The position numbers were made by a program, and so were the translations under genes. A stretch of 64,000 nt of DNA from Jaltomata sinuosa (Eukaryota; Streptophyta; Magnoliopsida; Solanales; Solanaceae): assembly GCA_003996215.1 (NCBI GenBank), contig QJPP01007526.1, positions 992,001 through 1,056,000 on the forward strand. The letters are read 5' to 3'. Positions 44,603 through 56,629 of the stretch are shown piece by piece (positions within the stretch are counted from its first letter, which is position 1; each line of letters starts with the position of its first letter). A model generated the notes under the pieces. It was not told the DNA's origin. It worked only from the letters and a program-made list of their open reading frames with translations, and searched no databases.

Positions 44603-45529
44603 GTGGTTAGGACGCATCAAAATAAAGGAAGGAGTAATTAGTTTAGAGGACATCAAAGTGAAGGTCATAAGTTTGTAATTAATGGACAACTGTATAGTTT
44701 TCCCATTTTTTGATTTTTCTCGTTTAGCTTTTATAGCCAAGTCCCATTCATAAATATAGATCCTCTATAGCCTATCCATTAGTTAGGTTTTTCTTTCTTT
44801 CATTTTGTCTGTTTACCAGAAAAGAAGTCTCTTCTCTCAATATACCGACGTAAAACTTCATTTCTATCTGATTATTGTCTCTGTTTTTGTGTGCTTGCTA
44901 CTTGTTATTACGAATATTTCATAATTCTCAAATTTGACTTTTCAGTAGAAGAATAAGCATATACAAATTTGATTTGGTATTTTGTTTAGTTTCATAAATT
45001 AAGCGTATATATATGAGTCTTACAGCCCCCATCGAAATTAATGTTTTTTTGGTTATTCTGCCTATGTTTCATTATTTGCTTAATTAAGGATTTGGTATAT
45101 TGACAGACATGAATCAGATTTCAAGATAAACTTGCTTCAATTTAGTGAAGCTCGCATATTGGATTCTTTCTGGTTCTTCATGTTTTCTCAAGTGATGTGA
45201 TACCCTTTGCTTCTATTCTTTATATATATATATGAATTTTATTCAGTTCAGAGTATTTGTGCATCTAATTTGTATCTTTTTCTACAGTGAGGACATGTTA
45301 GTTTGGAAATACAAGTAACTAATTTCAGCATTTTACGCTTTCTTTTTTCATGGGCAGGAAGGATTTAGGGCTTTGAACATGACTGAGATATCTTCTACCA
45401 TTTTATCTCACCTTGAACTTGAAGGGAGATAAAGAAAAGAGAATTAAACTATATACATGAAGGGAGAAATTACTAGGACTGAACTGATTTTGTGAACAAT
45501 TTTCACTTTGACTCTGAATCCCTTAAAAG
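44603..45529 (+). promoter_or_regulatory. Upstream region of actin copy 8
   Basis: 45040-45180 and 45200-45529 are homologous to the upstream region of copy 7. 'atctcaccttgaacttgaag' (45406) also occurs in related form upstream of copies 1 and 9. Confidence 0.45.
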
Positions 45530-46979
45530 ATGGCTGATGGAAAGGATATTCAAACACTCGTTATTGACAACGGATCTGAAACGAGCAAGGTTAGTTAGAA
45601 AAAACTGCTTGCAATTGTTGTTCCATGCTTGGTGCTCACTGTATGGCTCCCTATGTGACCTACTAATGAAGAATGACTGCTTGTTTGTTTCTCTAGGTTG
45701 GATTTGCTGGGGATGATTATCCAAGGGCTGTTTTCCTAAATATAGTTGGTCATCCCCGTCACACTGGCGTCTGGTTTGGGATGGGAAAAAAGGATCACCT
45801 TATTGGTGATGAGGCTCGCAGTAAAAGAGCTATTTTGATTCTGAGAAATCCCATTGAACATAGCTTAGTATGTAACTGGGATGACATGGAAAAAATCTGG
45901 CGTCACACATTTTACAATGAACTCTGTGCCGCTCCTGAGGAGCATCCCATTTTGCTGACTGAGGCACCACTTAACCCCAAACCAAACCGAGAGAAAATGA
46001 CTCAAATCATGTTTGAGACATTCAACGTGCCAGCCATGTATGTTGCTGACCAGGCTGTTCTCTCTCTGTTTGCTAATGGTCGCACAACTGGTAAGGATAA
46101 GAAGGATTACCAGCATATTCTGTATAGTCAGTCACTAATGTAGTTGTTTTTCAACAAGGTCTCGTGCTTGATTCTGGTCATACTGTGAGCCACACTGTCC
46201 CCATCTATGAGGGACATGCACTTCCCCATGCTATCTCACGGTTAGGTCTTGCTGGTCGTGATATTAAAGATTACCTCACGAGGATTCTCTCCGAGGGTTT
46301 CTACGAGGGTCGTTATAAATTTAACTGTCCTGGCATTGTAGGAGATGTTGTTTTTCATATGAAGGAGACGATTGCTTATGTTGCACTAGATTTTGAACAG
46401 GAGATTGAGAAGGCAAAAGATACATCATCAGTTGAGAAGGGATATGAGCTTCCCGATGGACAAGTCATTAATATTGGTTCTGAGAGATTCTGTTGCCCTG
46501 AAGTCATCTTCCAACCATCATTGGTTGGAATGAAAGCGACAGGAATTCATGTAAAAGCCTACAACTCAATCATGAGATGCGATGTTGATATTAGGAAAGA
46601 TTTATTTGCAAACATTGTGCTTAGTGGTGGCTCAACTATGTTCCCTGGCATAGCAGAACGTATGAGCAAGGAAATCACTGCTCTTGCTCCAACCAGCATG
46701 AAGATCGAGGTTGTTGCACCACCTGATAGGAAGTACAGCACCTGGATAGGAGGATCACTTCTAGCTTCCCTCAGTACTTTCCAACAGGTTAGTTTCTTTT
46801 TTGCTTTATTTGGCCGATCAACTATGTCTCATTCCCAAATAAGTTGTGAATGTTTTGTTGATAATTTCTTTTAAGGTCAAGGGATTCAGCACTAACTTCT
46901 ACTTGCTGTGCAGATGTGTATAACAAAGGGTGAGTATGATGACTATGGTCCCTCAATTGTCCACAAAAAATGCTTCTAA
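45530..46979 (+). CDS. Divergent actin, copy 8 (open frame)
   Basis: Exons are 45530-45589, 45697-46090, 46159-46787 and 46914-46979, giving 382 residues with normal GT/AG borders. The ATP-site loops share the copy 7 substitutions (DNGSETSK, DSGHTVSH). The D-loop region is VWFGMGKKDHLIGDEA, and NPIEHSLVCNW keeps His73. The longest subdomain 4 insertion of the array is here, five residues (SEGFYEGRYKFNCPGIVGD). The last exon reads MCITKGEYDDYGPSIVH and ends KCF. Close similarity to copy 7 over exons, introns and flanks indicates one tandem duplication of about 5.5 kb. Confidence 0.85.
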
Positions 46980-47374
46980 GAGTTGTACGGTTAGATAACT
47001 TAAATCCTTTCTTTTCAAATGAATGATATTTCAAACTTTTGGTAACAGAAGGGCAGATCTACATTTTTATGTTTTGTACTCTTTGGGTTCGGATTGGATT
47101 TTTTTAAGCTTTATTCAATTTGAAAGCAAAGTTTATTGTTCTTGATACCTTTCTATTGTGCATTTATCTGCAAAGCAATTGTTGGAAAATTCTATAGGCC
47201 AAGGAATTTAGTTTTGAACCTATTGTGGCAAGACAAAAAGTAATGATGATTAAGATCAGAGAAAAGCAACACAGAATTATTAACAGCAAAGTTACTGTAC
47301 AAATAGCTAACCAAAAGCAGCCGAAGGGGTACTATGTGGATCGCTCCGTTGGCAATCCGGAACCATTCAAAGAT

Positions 47375-47730
47375 TTCCTTTAACTATCACGTTTTACGAG
47401 TTTCATATCTGCATTATTAGGTGTTCACCCCTGAGTGGAAACAAATTTGAGTGATAGGTTAACAACCCCCAATCACCACCACCACCAAACTATTACCGTT
47501 TTGTGAGTTTCTTACCTAAACTATTGGGTGTTCACATAACTCCCTGAATACCGAGAACTCATTGTGCCAGGTAAACTCATTTTAAAGACTTTTTTCATCT
47601 TCCAAGCCTCTCAGCAAGGTATTTCACACATTTTGTTATATATTTAATCTGAGTTTTTTTTTAATTTAAAGGGAGTTATAGTCGAATGAGTAACACTAAC
47701 ACTCAATAGTTTAGATATGAAATTCGCAAA
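47375..47730. mobile_element. MITE of the 26540/33630 family
   Basis: 'ctatcacgttttacgagttt' on the left and 'tagatatgaaattcgcaaaa' on the right are imperfect complements, with an inner second set near 47485. Confidence 0.5.
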
Positions 47731-48465
47731 ATTTGATAATCTTGTTTTTAAAACACAATAATGTGCTACCAAACTGTTATAATTCACCACTTTGCTTATA
47801 TCGAAAAAAGAAAAAAAGGTACACAGCAATAAAAGCAAAATTGTTTAAGAGGAAACATTTAGTATGGAATATTTGGTTTGGATTATTAAACATGTTTCTG
47901 TAAATAATAAAAGGAAAATTTCATATATATACAGTAAAGTAAATAATTTGTAACAAATATAGCAATATCTTTTTTTACATAAAAAATAGCCCAAAATAGC
48001 CATTTGTAGACTTTGCAGTAAATAGAGACATGTTCTTTTAATCTTATCTCCGTAAAAATCAAGCATAAATAGAAATTGGCCGTTGATCAACCCCTTTCCT
48101 TTAACGGCTTGATACAACTGCGAAAGTGATGATTTATTTTTAAGAAAAGAATAATTATGAGATTGAATCATAAATATTGACAAATCTATAAAAATTACCA
48201 CAACAAACAAAAAAGATTTCACGTTTACAGTACATCGAATTTTAAGAATGGCTTTTTGTCTTGAGTAATGAATCATGTTATCTAATAATAAGTGATGATT
48301 CCAATTTACAAACATGGCCATGTTTATGCGATTCCGAGTAAAAAGTTCAATACTAATTACTGTAATAAATAGAGTTTTCGAATAGAAATGTTCGAATTTT
48401 CTTCTTTACTTCGGATTTTTGAACAACAAATTTTTGTTAGCTTAGGTGCAAAAGAAAATATATTA
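47731..48465. other. Intergenic, AT-rich, no feature recognised
   Basis: The 158-codon minus-strand frame at 47845-48321 is lysine- and phenylalanine-rich with no known motif and is most likely chance. Confidence 0.4.
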
Positions 48466-48715
48466 AACCACCTTAAATTATACATGTTTTGTTACTTTCA
48501 TACCTCCCTAAATTACAATTTGTATCATGTTGAAGGCCAAAAATTAGCTTAAAAACAGTAGCCACCTGACAACTGCTGTTTTTTTTTTTGGCTCATTTTA
48601 CGCTCAAGCCACTCTCCATGCCAATTGGGGAAATATGAATATGAAATATTGTAGTTTAGAATTACCGCGCTCAATAATTTAAGTATGAAAGTAATAAAAT
48701 AAATATAGTTTAGGA
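48466..48715. mobile_element. Foldback MITE
   Basis: 'accttaaattatacatgttt' and 'gttactttcatacctcccta' on the left pair with 'taagtatgaaagtaataaaa' and 'aaatatagtttaggatttt' on the right. Confidence 0.5.
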
Positions 48716-48979
48716 TTTTTTAATTTATTACAAAGAATTTAAAATTAATTTATTCAATTCAGTTAGCGGAAAAGTTATATCTGAATCATTTGTGTAATGA
48801 TAGGGCATATGTGATCTAATCTTTTAACAGGCCCTTTTCCAATGTATTACAAAACATTTGGCATGGCATTCAGAAAATAGTGGGAGAGCAATATTGATTT
48901 AATTGATTTTACAGTTATTTACAGGAAAAATTCCTTTGTTTTTCTTACGTTCCCAATATTGATGAACTAGCAAAGGTTT

Positions 48980-50540
48980 TTTTTTCTTTTCCCATAAGGT
49001 ACGTAATCTTCAATTCTGTTTGATGATCAATTGGATTCACTGTTGTTTTGTCTCTGTTGTATTTATGTGTTTTCCATTTTTATTTGTTATTGGTTACTTA
49101 ATGATTTGTTGGTGTAACTGCTTTATTGATTTTTTGGGTTTCTGAGTTTGACACTTTGTTACTCTATATTATTATTTGAAGAGCTTACAAAATGAAGGAA
49201 GATGAGACCTTTCTGACTATATGGAATGCTTTTGGGGCGAAACCAAATTGATAATTTGGATAGATTATGAAGAATTATTTGCGTAAGAATTATTTGCAAT
49301 CAAAGACTGATGGGAGTATTGATCAATATATAGGAGAACTATTCATCAAATTTTAGGCGCAAGTCTTCAAGCTAAAAGGATCTCGAGCTCTATAAAACAC
49401 TTTATTTGATTTTGGTGGGAACTTCTTCCTGCCTGTTGAATTAGTCTTGTTTGCTACAATATTTTATAGGCATAATACATAAACGTGCCATTTAACTTGG
49501 CCTTAGTTGGCATCTATGCCCTCCAACTTTGGGCGTGCACAAGTAGGCACTTAAACTATCATAAAGTTGAACAAGTAGACACACACGTCCTACGTGGAGA
49601 ATCTCACGCGATTAATTTGTCACGTACAACGCGTGCATCTCACGCGATTTGGTGGTAACCACAAAACTGGGAAGAAACATATATGATTTTCTTTTTTGGC
49701 TCTTGATCTAGCTTTGCTCGTGCAAATTAACTAGTCAACCGGCTTAAATTGTATGATATAAATTTGCACATGGTAATTTTTTGTTTTACTTGGGAAGTTC
49801 TTGATTCAGTTTTGCGGGAAACATGATCCTTTCCTTTTTGTTTTCCCCCTCAAAGCAAAGGGGAAAAACATAATCATGCAACAAACAATGATAGATTCCA
49901 ATTAAAACTGAAACTACTGGGATGAGTAGAGTTTTCTTATTCATTTAAGTTACTGTAGCTTCAGAATGGTGATTATCGCAGCCGGAGTATGAGCCTAACA
50001 TTCTGTGTCTTATTAGGTTCATCAACGTTTGCTAGAAATGCAATATACTAGTCTTGGGGCTGACATTCTGTGCTTTTCTGAAATAATGAAAGATCTTTTA
50101 TATGTTTGGTATTTTGGTGTATGACATTTGGATCTATAGGGAATGTGAAAGTGGGAAAGTTGAACACAAGGCGGAACAAAGAAGTACTGTCATAGTTCAA
50201 AGAAAAGAAAATTTTTGAGAGCAAAGTGATCTAGGGAAGTAAACAACCAAAGGTATGCTGAGTTTTATCAAGATTAGTGTAAGATGATGTATTTGGTGAA
50301 AAAGTCTCCAGTTCTCTAGTAAAATTTAGTTTGCAAGAAACCTAATCGTAAAAACTTCTAATCTCTTCTTTAGCCGAGTGTGAAAGATTAACTTTTGATT
50401 TGCCAGAAGCACTAAACTATGTCTAACTAATTATTTTGAACCCATACATGTTAGACTATTTGTGAAGCTAGCATGTATCATGGTGAAAAGTGCACTAATA
50501 TGTTTTTGTACAGAGTGGGCATATGCACTAGTGGAAGAAT
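48980..50540 (+). other. Orphan actin upstream segment without coding region
   Basis: 'cttcaattctgtttgatgat' near 49010 matches the leader intron start of copy 4; 49195-49420 ('gaaggaagatgagacctttc', 'aagctaaaaggat') matches 39415-39650 upstream of copy 7; 50470-50530 ('atcatggtgaaaagtgcact') matches the stretch just before copy 2. No actin exon follows before copy 9. A copy appears to have lost its coding part, or only its upstream part was duplicated. Confidence 0.55.
49470..49650. mobile_element. Repeat insertion in the orphan segment
   Basis: 'ggcataatacataaacgtgc' to 'atctcacgcgatt' interrupts sequence that is continuous at 42155-42200. Its phrases ('acttggccttagttggc', 'ctccaactttgggcgtgc') are typical of a Solanaceae MITE family. 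The right end is not clear. Confidence 0.45.
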
Positions 50541-51015
50541 TTAATACTTGATAATTACCTTAATCGATGGATTATGAAATTAAGTTTGATGTTAGGTTAC
50601 ATAGTCTAGTCTCATTGAGTCAAGCTGTAGAGTTAGAAAGATAACAATTCTTTTAACTGTTAGTGTCAATCAGTTTAGAAATACTTAGCAATCAACTTTT
50701 AAAGGTACATGAAATAATAATAGGAGGAATAATGGAGCTTGTTATAGATGCCGGGAGAAGGAAAATCAGATCCAGTAGAGGAAAAGGACACTATGGGTGA
50801 AGCCTTTAGATTTCCAAGAGTGTAAGGTCCAGGCCAGTCGCATACACAAAGGGAATTCTTTTCTTGTCCAATATAAAGTCAAATATAAGAAAATACTATA
50901 TTAAGTATAACTTATCCAAATTATTTTTCACATGGCAGGGGCATAAGGTAGGTTGACAAATAATCAAGAACACTATATTAAGTATAATTCTACTCCCAAG
51001 AGACATATATTTTTC

Positions 51016-51144
51016 CTATGTTACTCGGACTCTTCAAAAATCCCGACGAGTGCATGTCAGATCCTTTAAAAGTGGTGTATTTTTGGAGGATCCGACATAG
51101 GTGCTGCAACATTTTTGGAGTGTCTGAGGCTCTTTGCAACATAG
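51016..51144. mobile_element. Short foldback MITE
   Basis: 'ctatgttactcggactcttc' at the left and 'gaggctctttgcaacatag' at the right are imperfect complements, and the centre ('gatcctttaaaagtggtg', 'tttttggaggatccgaca') is also palindromic. This repeat is familiar from Solanaceae genomes. Confidence 0.75.
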
Positions 51145-51361
51145 TTTTTTTCCATGTTGCAAGTTTCTTTTCGAATCTTTCTTCAATCTTTTGATACTCT
51201 TCTTTAGCCTTGTATCTTTCTCCTAACAGCACGCCCAAACAAGTCGTGGGAAGCTCTCCTATAAGACATCCCAAGTTGTCTCCGAGTCATTCCACCCCAT
51301 TAACAGTGACATTTATGAAATTTCCGATAAGTTCCTTCCTTCTCTTTTCTAGTCTTTCTGA

Positions 51362-51385
51362 TCTCTCTCTCTCTCTCTCTCTCTC
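51362..51385. repeat. (CT)n microsatellite
   Basis: Twelve uninterrupted CT-type dinucleotides within a pyrimidine-rich stretch (51290-51430). Confidence 0.9.
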
Positions 51386-51615
51386 ACTTCCCCCTCTCTA
51401 ATCTTCTCTTCTCTATTCCCTCCCTCACTCTCTGTTATCTCCATATACGATTGAAGCCATTCTTTTCCTTTCTTACAGTTGATTGTATCTATTGGAGTAA
51501 TTTTATTCAATTCCAGAATATTAATAAAACCTCTCCTAATTCTTGATAATTCATTTATGTTACATATCCACTCTGTTGTTTTCTCTTCATTTAAGGCTAA
51601 AGGGGAGATTCATAT

Positions 51616-52198
51616 TGTTAGGATCGAGAACACGGGTGTTGCGGAATATAGCCAAACAGTGTTATAATGACAATAACAAAGACAATAATAAGTTGATAAT
51701 AACGAAAGTAAAGCAAATAGAGAAGGCACAAATTTAACGTGGTTCGGTTAGTGTGACCTACGTCCACAAGCGGAGAGGAGCCATTTCACTATATCAACAA
51801 GACTACAATAGAGAGTACAAAATTAGAGTAAATACTCTAATTAATCCAAAATACCCCAAGAGAATAACCTCACAAGATCACTCCAAAAGAAAGGGTCACA
51901 CAAGTGTTTCCCAACACTCACTCTCTAACAAATTACTCTAATAAAAGGGAGAAGAAAGACAAGAGAACAAAAAGCTCTTGAAAAATGGTGTGTTTAAATG
52001 GTGGAAAAACTTCCCTATTTATAGAGATGAAAATTGGCTTGTTGATGTCATCCATGATGTCAATGGAAGATAAAAATTCAACCTTTCAATGTGAATAGGT
52101 GAATTGTTTTGGCTGCAAATCAGATTGGCAGAGATATCTTTGACAAAGGTGATAGATATCTTTGACAAAATGTAGAGCCAAATAAAGGCCACATTACA
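51616..52198 (-). mobile_element. Solo LTR, 583 bp
   Basis: The segment starts TGTTAGGATC, ends CACATTACA and is flanked by the 5-base direct repeat 'catat' (51611-51615 and 52199-52203). On the minus strand it carries a TATA box 'ctataaatagggaag' near 52010-52025, so the LTR probably reads leftward. 'aacgtggttcggttag' near 51736 is a phrase common in Solanaceae copia LTRs. No internal region or second LTR is present, as expected after LTR-LTR recombination. It lies about 220 bp upstream of actin copy 9. Confidence 0.8.
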
Positions 52199-52317
52199 CA
52201 TATGCTAATGGTTTGTGATTTCTTTTGGAGAAATGAGAATCTATCTCACCTTAAGCTTGAAGTAAGATAAAAAGTAGAATTATAAACTATATAAATGAAG
52301 AAGTTCCTCACATACAG

Positions 52318-52417
52318 AGCTGATTTTGTGAACGATTTTCACTTTGACTTTCTATTTGTACCAGTGATGTCTCACCTAAATTATACTTGCAAAATTAGTA
52401 TTTCAAGTCCTCACAAG
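52318..52417 (+). promoter_or_regulatory. Leader of actin copy 9
   Basis: Shares 'ctcacctaaattatacttgc' and 'tttcaagtcctcacaag' directly before the ATG with copies 2, 4, 6 and 10, and is collinear with the leader of copy 1. Confidence 0.5.
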
Positions 52418-53887
52418 ATGGCTGATGGAGAGGAAAATCAACTTCTTGTTTTTGACCATGGAACTAGAATGAGCAAGGTTAGTCAGAATAAACTGGTCAC
52501 GATTTAAACTCCTTGTATGATGTTAACTGTATTGCTCCCGATGTGACCTACTAATAATAATGACTGCTTGTTTGATTCTGCAGGTTGGATTTGCTGGAGA
52601 TGTTTCTCCAAGGGCTGTTTTCCCAAGTATAGTTGGTCGTACTCATCATACTGGCGTCATGATTGGAATGGGACAAAAAGATTCCTATGTTGGTGATGAA
52701 GCTGTGTATAAAAGAGGTATTTTGAGTCTGAAATATCCCATTGAAGACGGTATTATAAGAAACTGGGATGATATGGAGAAAATGTGGCACCATACGTTTT
52801 ACAATGAGCTCGGTGTTGCTCCCAAGGAGCATCCTATTCTTCTGACTGAGGCACCACTTAACCCCAAGGCGAACAGAGAGAAAATGACTCGAATCATGTT
52901 TGAGACATTCAATGTGCCAGCAATGTATGTTTCAATCCAGGCTGTTCTTTCTCTCTTTGCCAGTGGCCGTACAACTGGTAAGCTGCAAGATGAAATACCA
53001 ACATATTCTGGTTCGTTATTGTTTGAATGTGTTGCTAATTCGTTCGTTATTTTTCAACAAGGTATTGTGTTTGATTCTGGTGATGGTGTGAGCCACAGTG
53101 TCCCTATCTATTTGGGATCTGCTCTTCCCCATGCTATTTCGTGGTTAAATCTTGCTGGTCATGATCTTACCGAATATCTAGTGAAGATTCTCAGAGAGAA
53201 TGGTTCTTATATATTTGCCTATCCCTCTATAGAGAAATTTGTCGTCATCTGAAGGAGAAGGTTGCTTATGTTGCACTGGATTTTGAACAGGAGATTGAGA
53301 TGGCAAAAAATAGTTCTTCAGTTGAAAAGAACTATGAGCTTCCAGATGGACATGTCGTTATTATTGGTGCTGAGAGGTTCCGTTGCCCTGAAGTCCTCTT
53401 CCAGCCATCATTGGTTGGAGTGGAAGCGACAGAAATTCATGAAAAAACCTACAACTCAATCATGAGATGTGATGTGGATATTAGGAAAGATTTATTTTCA
53501 AACATTGTGCTTAGTGTGGCTCAACTATGTTTCCTGGCATAGCAGTATGAGCAAGGAAATCACTTCTCTTGCTCCAAGCAGCACCAAGATCGAGGTGATT
53601 GTACCGCCTTGGAGGAAGTACAGCGTCTGGATTGGAGGATCAATTCTAGCTTCCCTCAGTACTTTCCAAAAGGTTAGTCTCTTTTAATCTACTCTATTTC
53701 ACTGATAAATCAATCATTCAACTACGTTTAAATCCCAAATAATTTTTTCTAACTACGAATGTCTTCTGGTTATCTCTTTTAAGGTCAAGGGATTTAACAG
53801 TGATATTTACGTCCCATGCAGATGTTGAAAACGAAGGGCGAGTATGATGAATATGGTCCCTCAATTGTCCACAAGAAGTGTCTCTAA
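52418..53887 (+). pseudogene. Actin copy 9 (several frameshifts in exon 3)
   Basis: Exons correspond to 52418-52477, 52584-52977, 53062-53672 and 53822-53887. Exons 1 and 2 are open but changed at the first phosphate loop (DHGTRMSK), with His73 to Asp (YPIEDG). Exon 3 shifts frame near 53225, so that REICRHLKEKVAYVALDF is out of register with the preceding part. It also has a one-base deletion at 'cttagtgtggctc' (53512) and a four-base deletion at 'gcagtatgagc' (53540). PPWRKYS replaces PPERKYS. Exon 4 is intact, ending KCL. Intron 2 (52978-53061) is 84 bases, a multiple of three, and has no stop in frame. Confidence 0.9.
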
Positions 53888-54335
53888 GCATGACGAGAAC
53901 TCTTTAAGTTTGGTTCCATCAAATGAATGCTTCATTTAAGTTAGAGTGACCTGTTTCTTTTTTGAAGTAATACCCAATCCTATGAGCAGTCCAGTTTCAC
54001 TAATGCTTATATTCTGTTGTTTTTCGGGTTAAGAGAAGCTGGTTATATTTTCTATTTTCATACAATAATAGGACTTTTCAGTAGTGTGGAATGTGTATTT
54101 AGCTTTTCTTCAGTGAACAATATTTACAAGAAAATACATCTATAAGTGGTTGTGAAATTGCAGAAGGGTAAATCCACATAACTTTTTATACCGTGGATTC
54201 GGATGGGATTTTTATTTTGTTTCAAAGATGTTATACTCATTCGTTATCGGTTTTCCAGCAGATGGCTTTGGTTCATACCTTTCTATATCTTTATCTATGA
54301 ACTGTGAATAAGTTCTTTTTCCAGTAATATATATA
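53888..54335. other. 3' flank of copy 9
   Basis: The first 130 bases ('gagaactctttaagtttggt', 'aatgcttcatttaag') are shared with the flank of fragment 11 (59550-59660). No gene. Confidence 0.45.
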
Positions 54336-54614
54336 ATGTATACACCTGCAGGTTCGTTGTTGTTGGATTTTGCACATACGTCTTGTACACATCTGCTAAT
54401 TAATTTTTCACTGCAGTTGAACTCTGTATACACCTACAGGTTTATGCTTTCTCGTTTGTTATTTTTGGATTTTGCATACATGTCTTTTATACATCTAGTG
54501 ACTGATTTTCTTACTGCAGTTGAAATCAATATGTGCAGGTTTGCCCTTCGTCGTTTGTTGTTGGATTATGCATACACATCTTGTATACATCTGCGAATTG
54601 GACACATATGCTAG
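54336..54614. repeat. Tandem repeat, about 98-bp unit, three copies
   Basis: Units starting near 54348, 54440 and 54538 share 'gttgttggatt.tgcatac', 'cttgtatacatctg' and 'actgcagttgaa'. The unit keeps one frame open for 92 codons (LLLDFAHTSCTHLL and variants), but the translation has no recognisable domain. Confidence 0.75.
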
Positions 54615-54847
54615 TTACTATTTTGAGAAAATTATACTCGTCCTTATTCACCTAACAAATTTGTATACATTTGTTTTCATTATTATCCATTGGTTCGTAT
54701 TCACCTAATAATTGATAGACATTTATTTGCATTAGTATCAATTGGTATATATACACGTGTATACGGTAGTATAATGCATAATAGACAATAATATGTAGAA
54801 TGAGTTCTAGACAAATTATGATATAAATGTATGAAGTTAAAAACAAA

Positions 54848-55672
54848 GAGATTAACTAATATGCCCCGTCAGTGCAACCTTTTTTTTACACGATCAGAGC
54901 CTTTCAAGGCTTATAACAGGTAAGTTTTCAATTATTTTTATCTTTTAATAACTAAATAATAAAAAAGAAAAATAGTGTTATAAGGCAACTTGAACTCTAA
55001 TAGGAAGGCTTATCCGTTCTTGATTCATCCTCAATTTACAGTATCTTTGTTTAAAGTACAATACACCATTGAAAACAACCACCAACACCATTGAAGCAAT
55101 ATTCAACCTAATAATTTTTATTCATTATGTTTTTTTATTTGAGATTTAGAGATGTATAGAATAAATTTGATTCAATTTACAAAGTGATATTCTTTTTAAT
55201 ATAGTTTTACTTCTTTATAGAAGGCTCAAAATTTTCATGGGACAGAGAGGTATGTATAATAACAAAATTTTTGAGAAGATGAGACTGGATTCTACAATGG
55301 TGTGAATTTCCTTCCATCAATGGTTGACCTCTTGAGGCGATATCACCATTGAATGGATTTATCACTACAGATTTGAAATAATTTCTCCAAGAAAATAAGT
55401 ATAGTAATTATAAACTGTTCCTGCAATTTATGATGAATGAATGTCTTAACCTTTTATTTTGAGTTTTAACATTATTTGAGACGATCATAAGCTGAGGAGC
55501 TTAGGTGAAAGAAAAGACTCGGGGATATTAAGGAGTGAGAAGATCAGTCAGAGAAAGAGAGGAGATTAGTGTTTAAAAAAAGAAAAAGAAAAATAACCAG
55601 TTACTGCAGTCAAAGACCTTGACCGTGTAAAAAAAAAAAAGGTTGCATTGACGGTGTATATTAGTTAATCTC
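54848..55672. mobile_element. Non-autonomous DNA transposon with about 55-bp terminal inverted repeats
   Basis: The left end ('gagattaactaatatgcccc', 'gtcagtgcaacctttttttt', 'acacgatca') is complemented at the right end ('tgaccgtgtaaaaaaa', 'ggttgcattgacggtgta', 'tattagttaatctc'). The 825-bp element has no coding sequence and I found no certain target duplication, so the superfamily is open. Confidence 0.7.
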
Positions 55673-56629
55673 ATTAATATATGCTGCTACATAAACGTGA
55701 AATAAGGGAAATAAAATACTTGAATCCCTAGTTTTAGGGATATTCAACATGAAACAAGGGAAAAAATAATTAGCGTATTTTAATTTAATACTTACTCCAA
55801 ATAAAAAAGGGCAACATAAATAACTATATTCCTAGTTTTAGGGATATTCAATAATGAAATAACGAAAAAAATTGAATTCCTAATTTTAAGGATACAATCG
55901 TGAAATAAGAAAAAAGAAGAATATCAATCTCCCTTAACTAGTAGTGCCAATTCTTTTAAGTTTTAAGCCTAAAATTTGCTAAATACTTTTGAGAAGGATA
56001 TCAATCTCCCTTAAAACTTATATCTTTTTTTGAAAGGAAAAAAATGATAATCAACATGTTTTATACCCACACATACATATACAGCCTCAATGAATATACA
56101 CTTAAATGTTGAAAGCAATCCATACATAATATAAATGTTAAAATAATTAGGATCCCAGATTTTCTCTCGCTGTAATCTCATTTTTTTTAAAAAAATAAAA
56201 TAAAATATGATGAATATTTGTGGGTACAATTTTGTTTATCCCTTGATTTTCTCTTTGAATTTTCTCCATGATTTGAGGACCGTTAGAAGTGTATTTCTCA
56301 AATAGAGGATGATATGCACCTTCTTGCTATGCATTTGATCACTAGGAACATCTAGCGATGGCTTTGACAAATGCAGTATTTGATGTCTTGATCTCTTTAT
56401 GAATATTCCATGAGTCTATGGGATTTCGAGTAAATCTCATATTGATTTTGTGTAAGACAGGAAAAGTCCTCTGTTTTCAAGCCATAAAAAGGTGCATATG
56501 CTTCAACTTTATTTGATGATAGATAGGATTCAGTGTTTCATTTGTTATCAAACTATATATTTCTCATTGACTTGACTGTATATTTACATAAATTATACTT
56601 GCAAAATAAGTATTTGAAGTCCTTGCAAG
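55673..56629. other. Upstream region of actin copy 10 with degenerate repeats
   Basis: 55725-55890 contains three diverged copies of a unit with 'cctagttttagggatattca' and 'atgaaataa'. Near 56500, 'ttcaactttatttgatgata' weakly resembles the leader intron start of copy 4. The last 50 bases before the ATG have the shared leader. Confidence 0.5.

Noticed and set aside
47845..48321. 158-codon minus-strand frame
   Set aside because: AT-rich, no motif, no homologue that I recognise, no leader or splice context.
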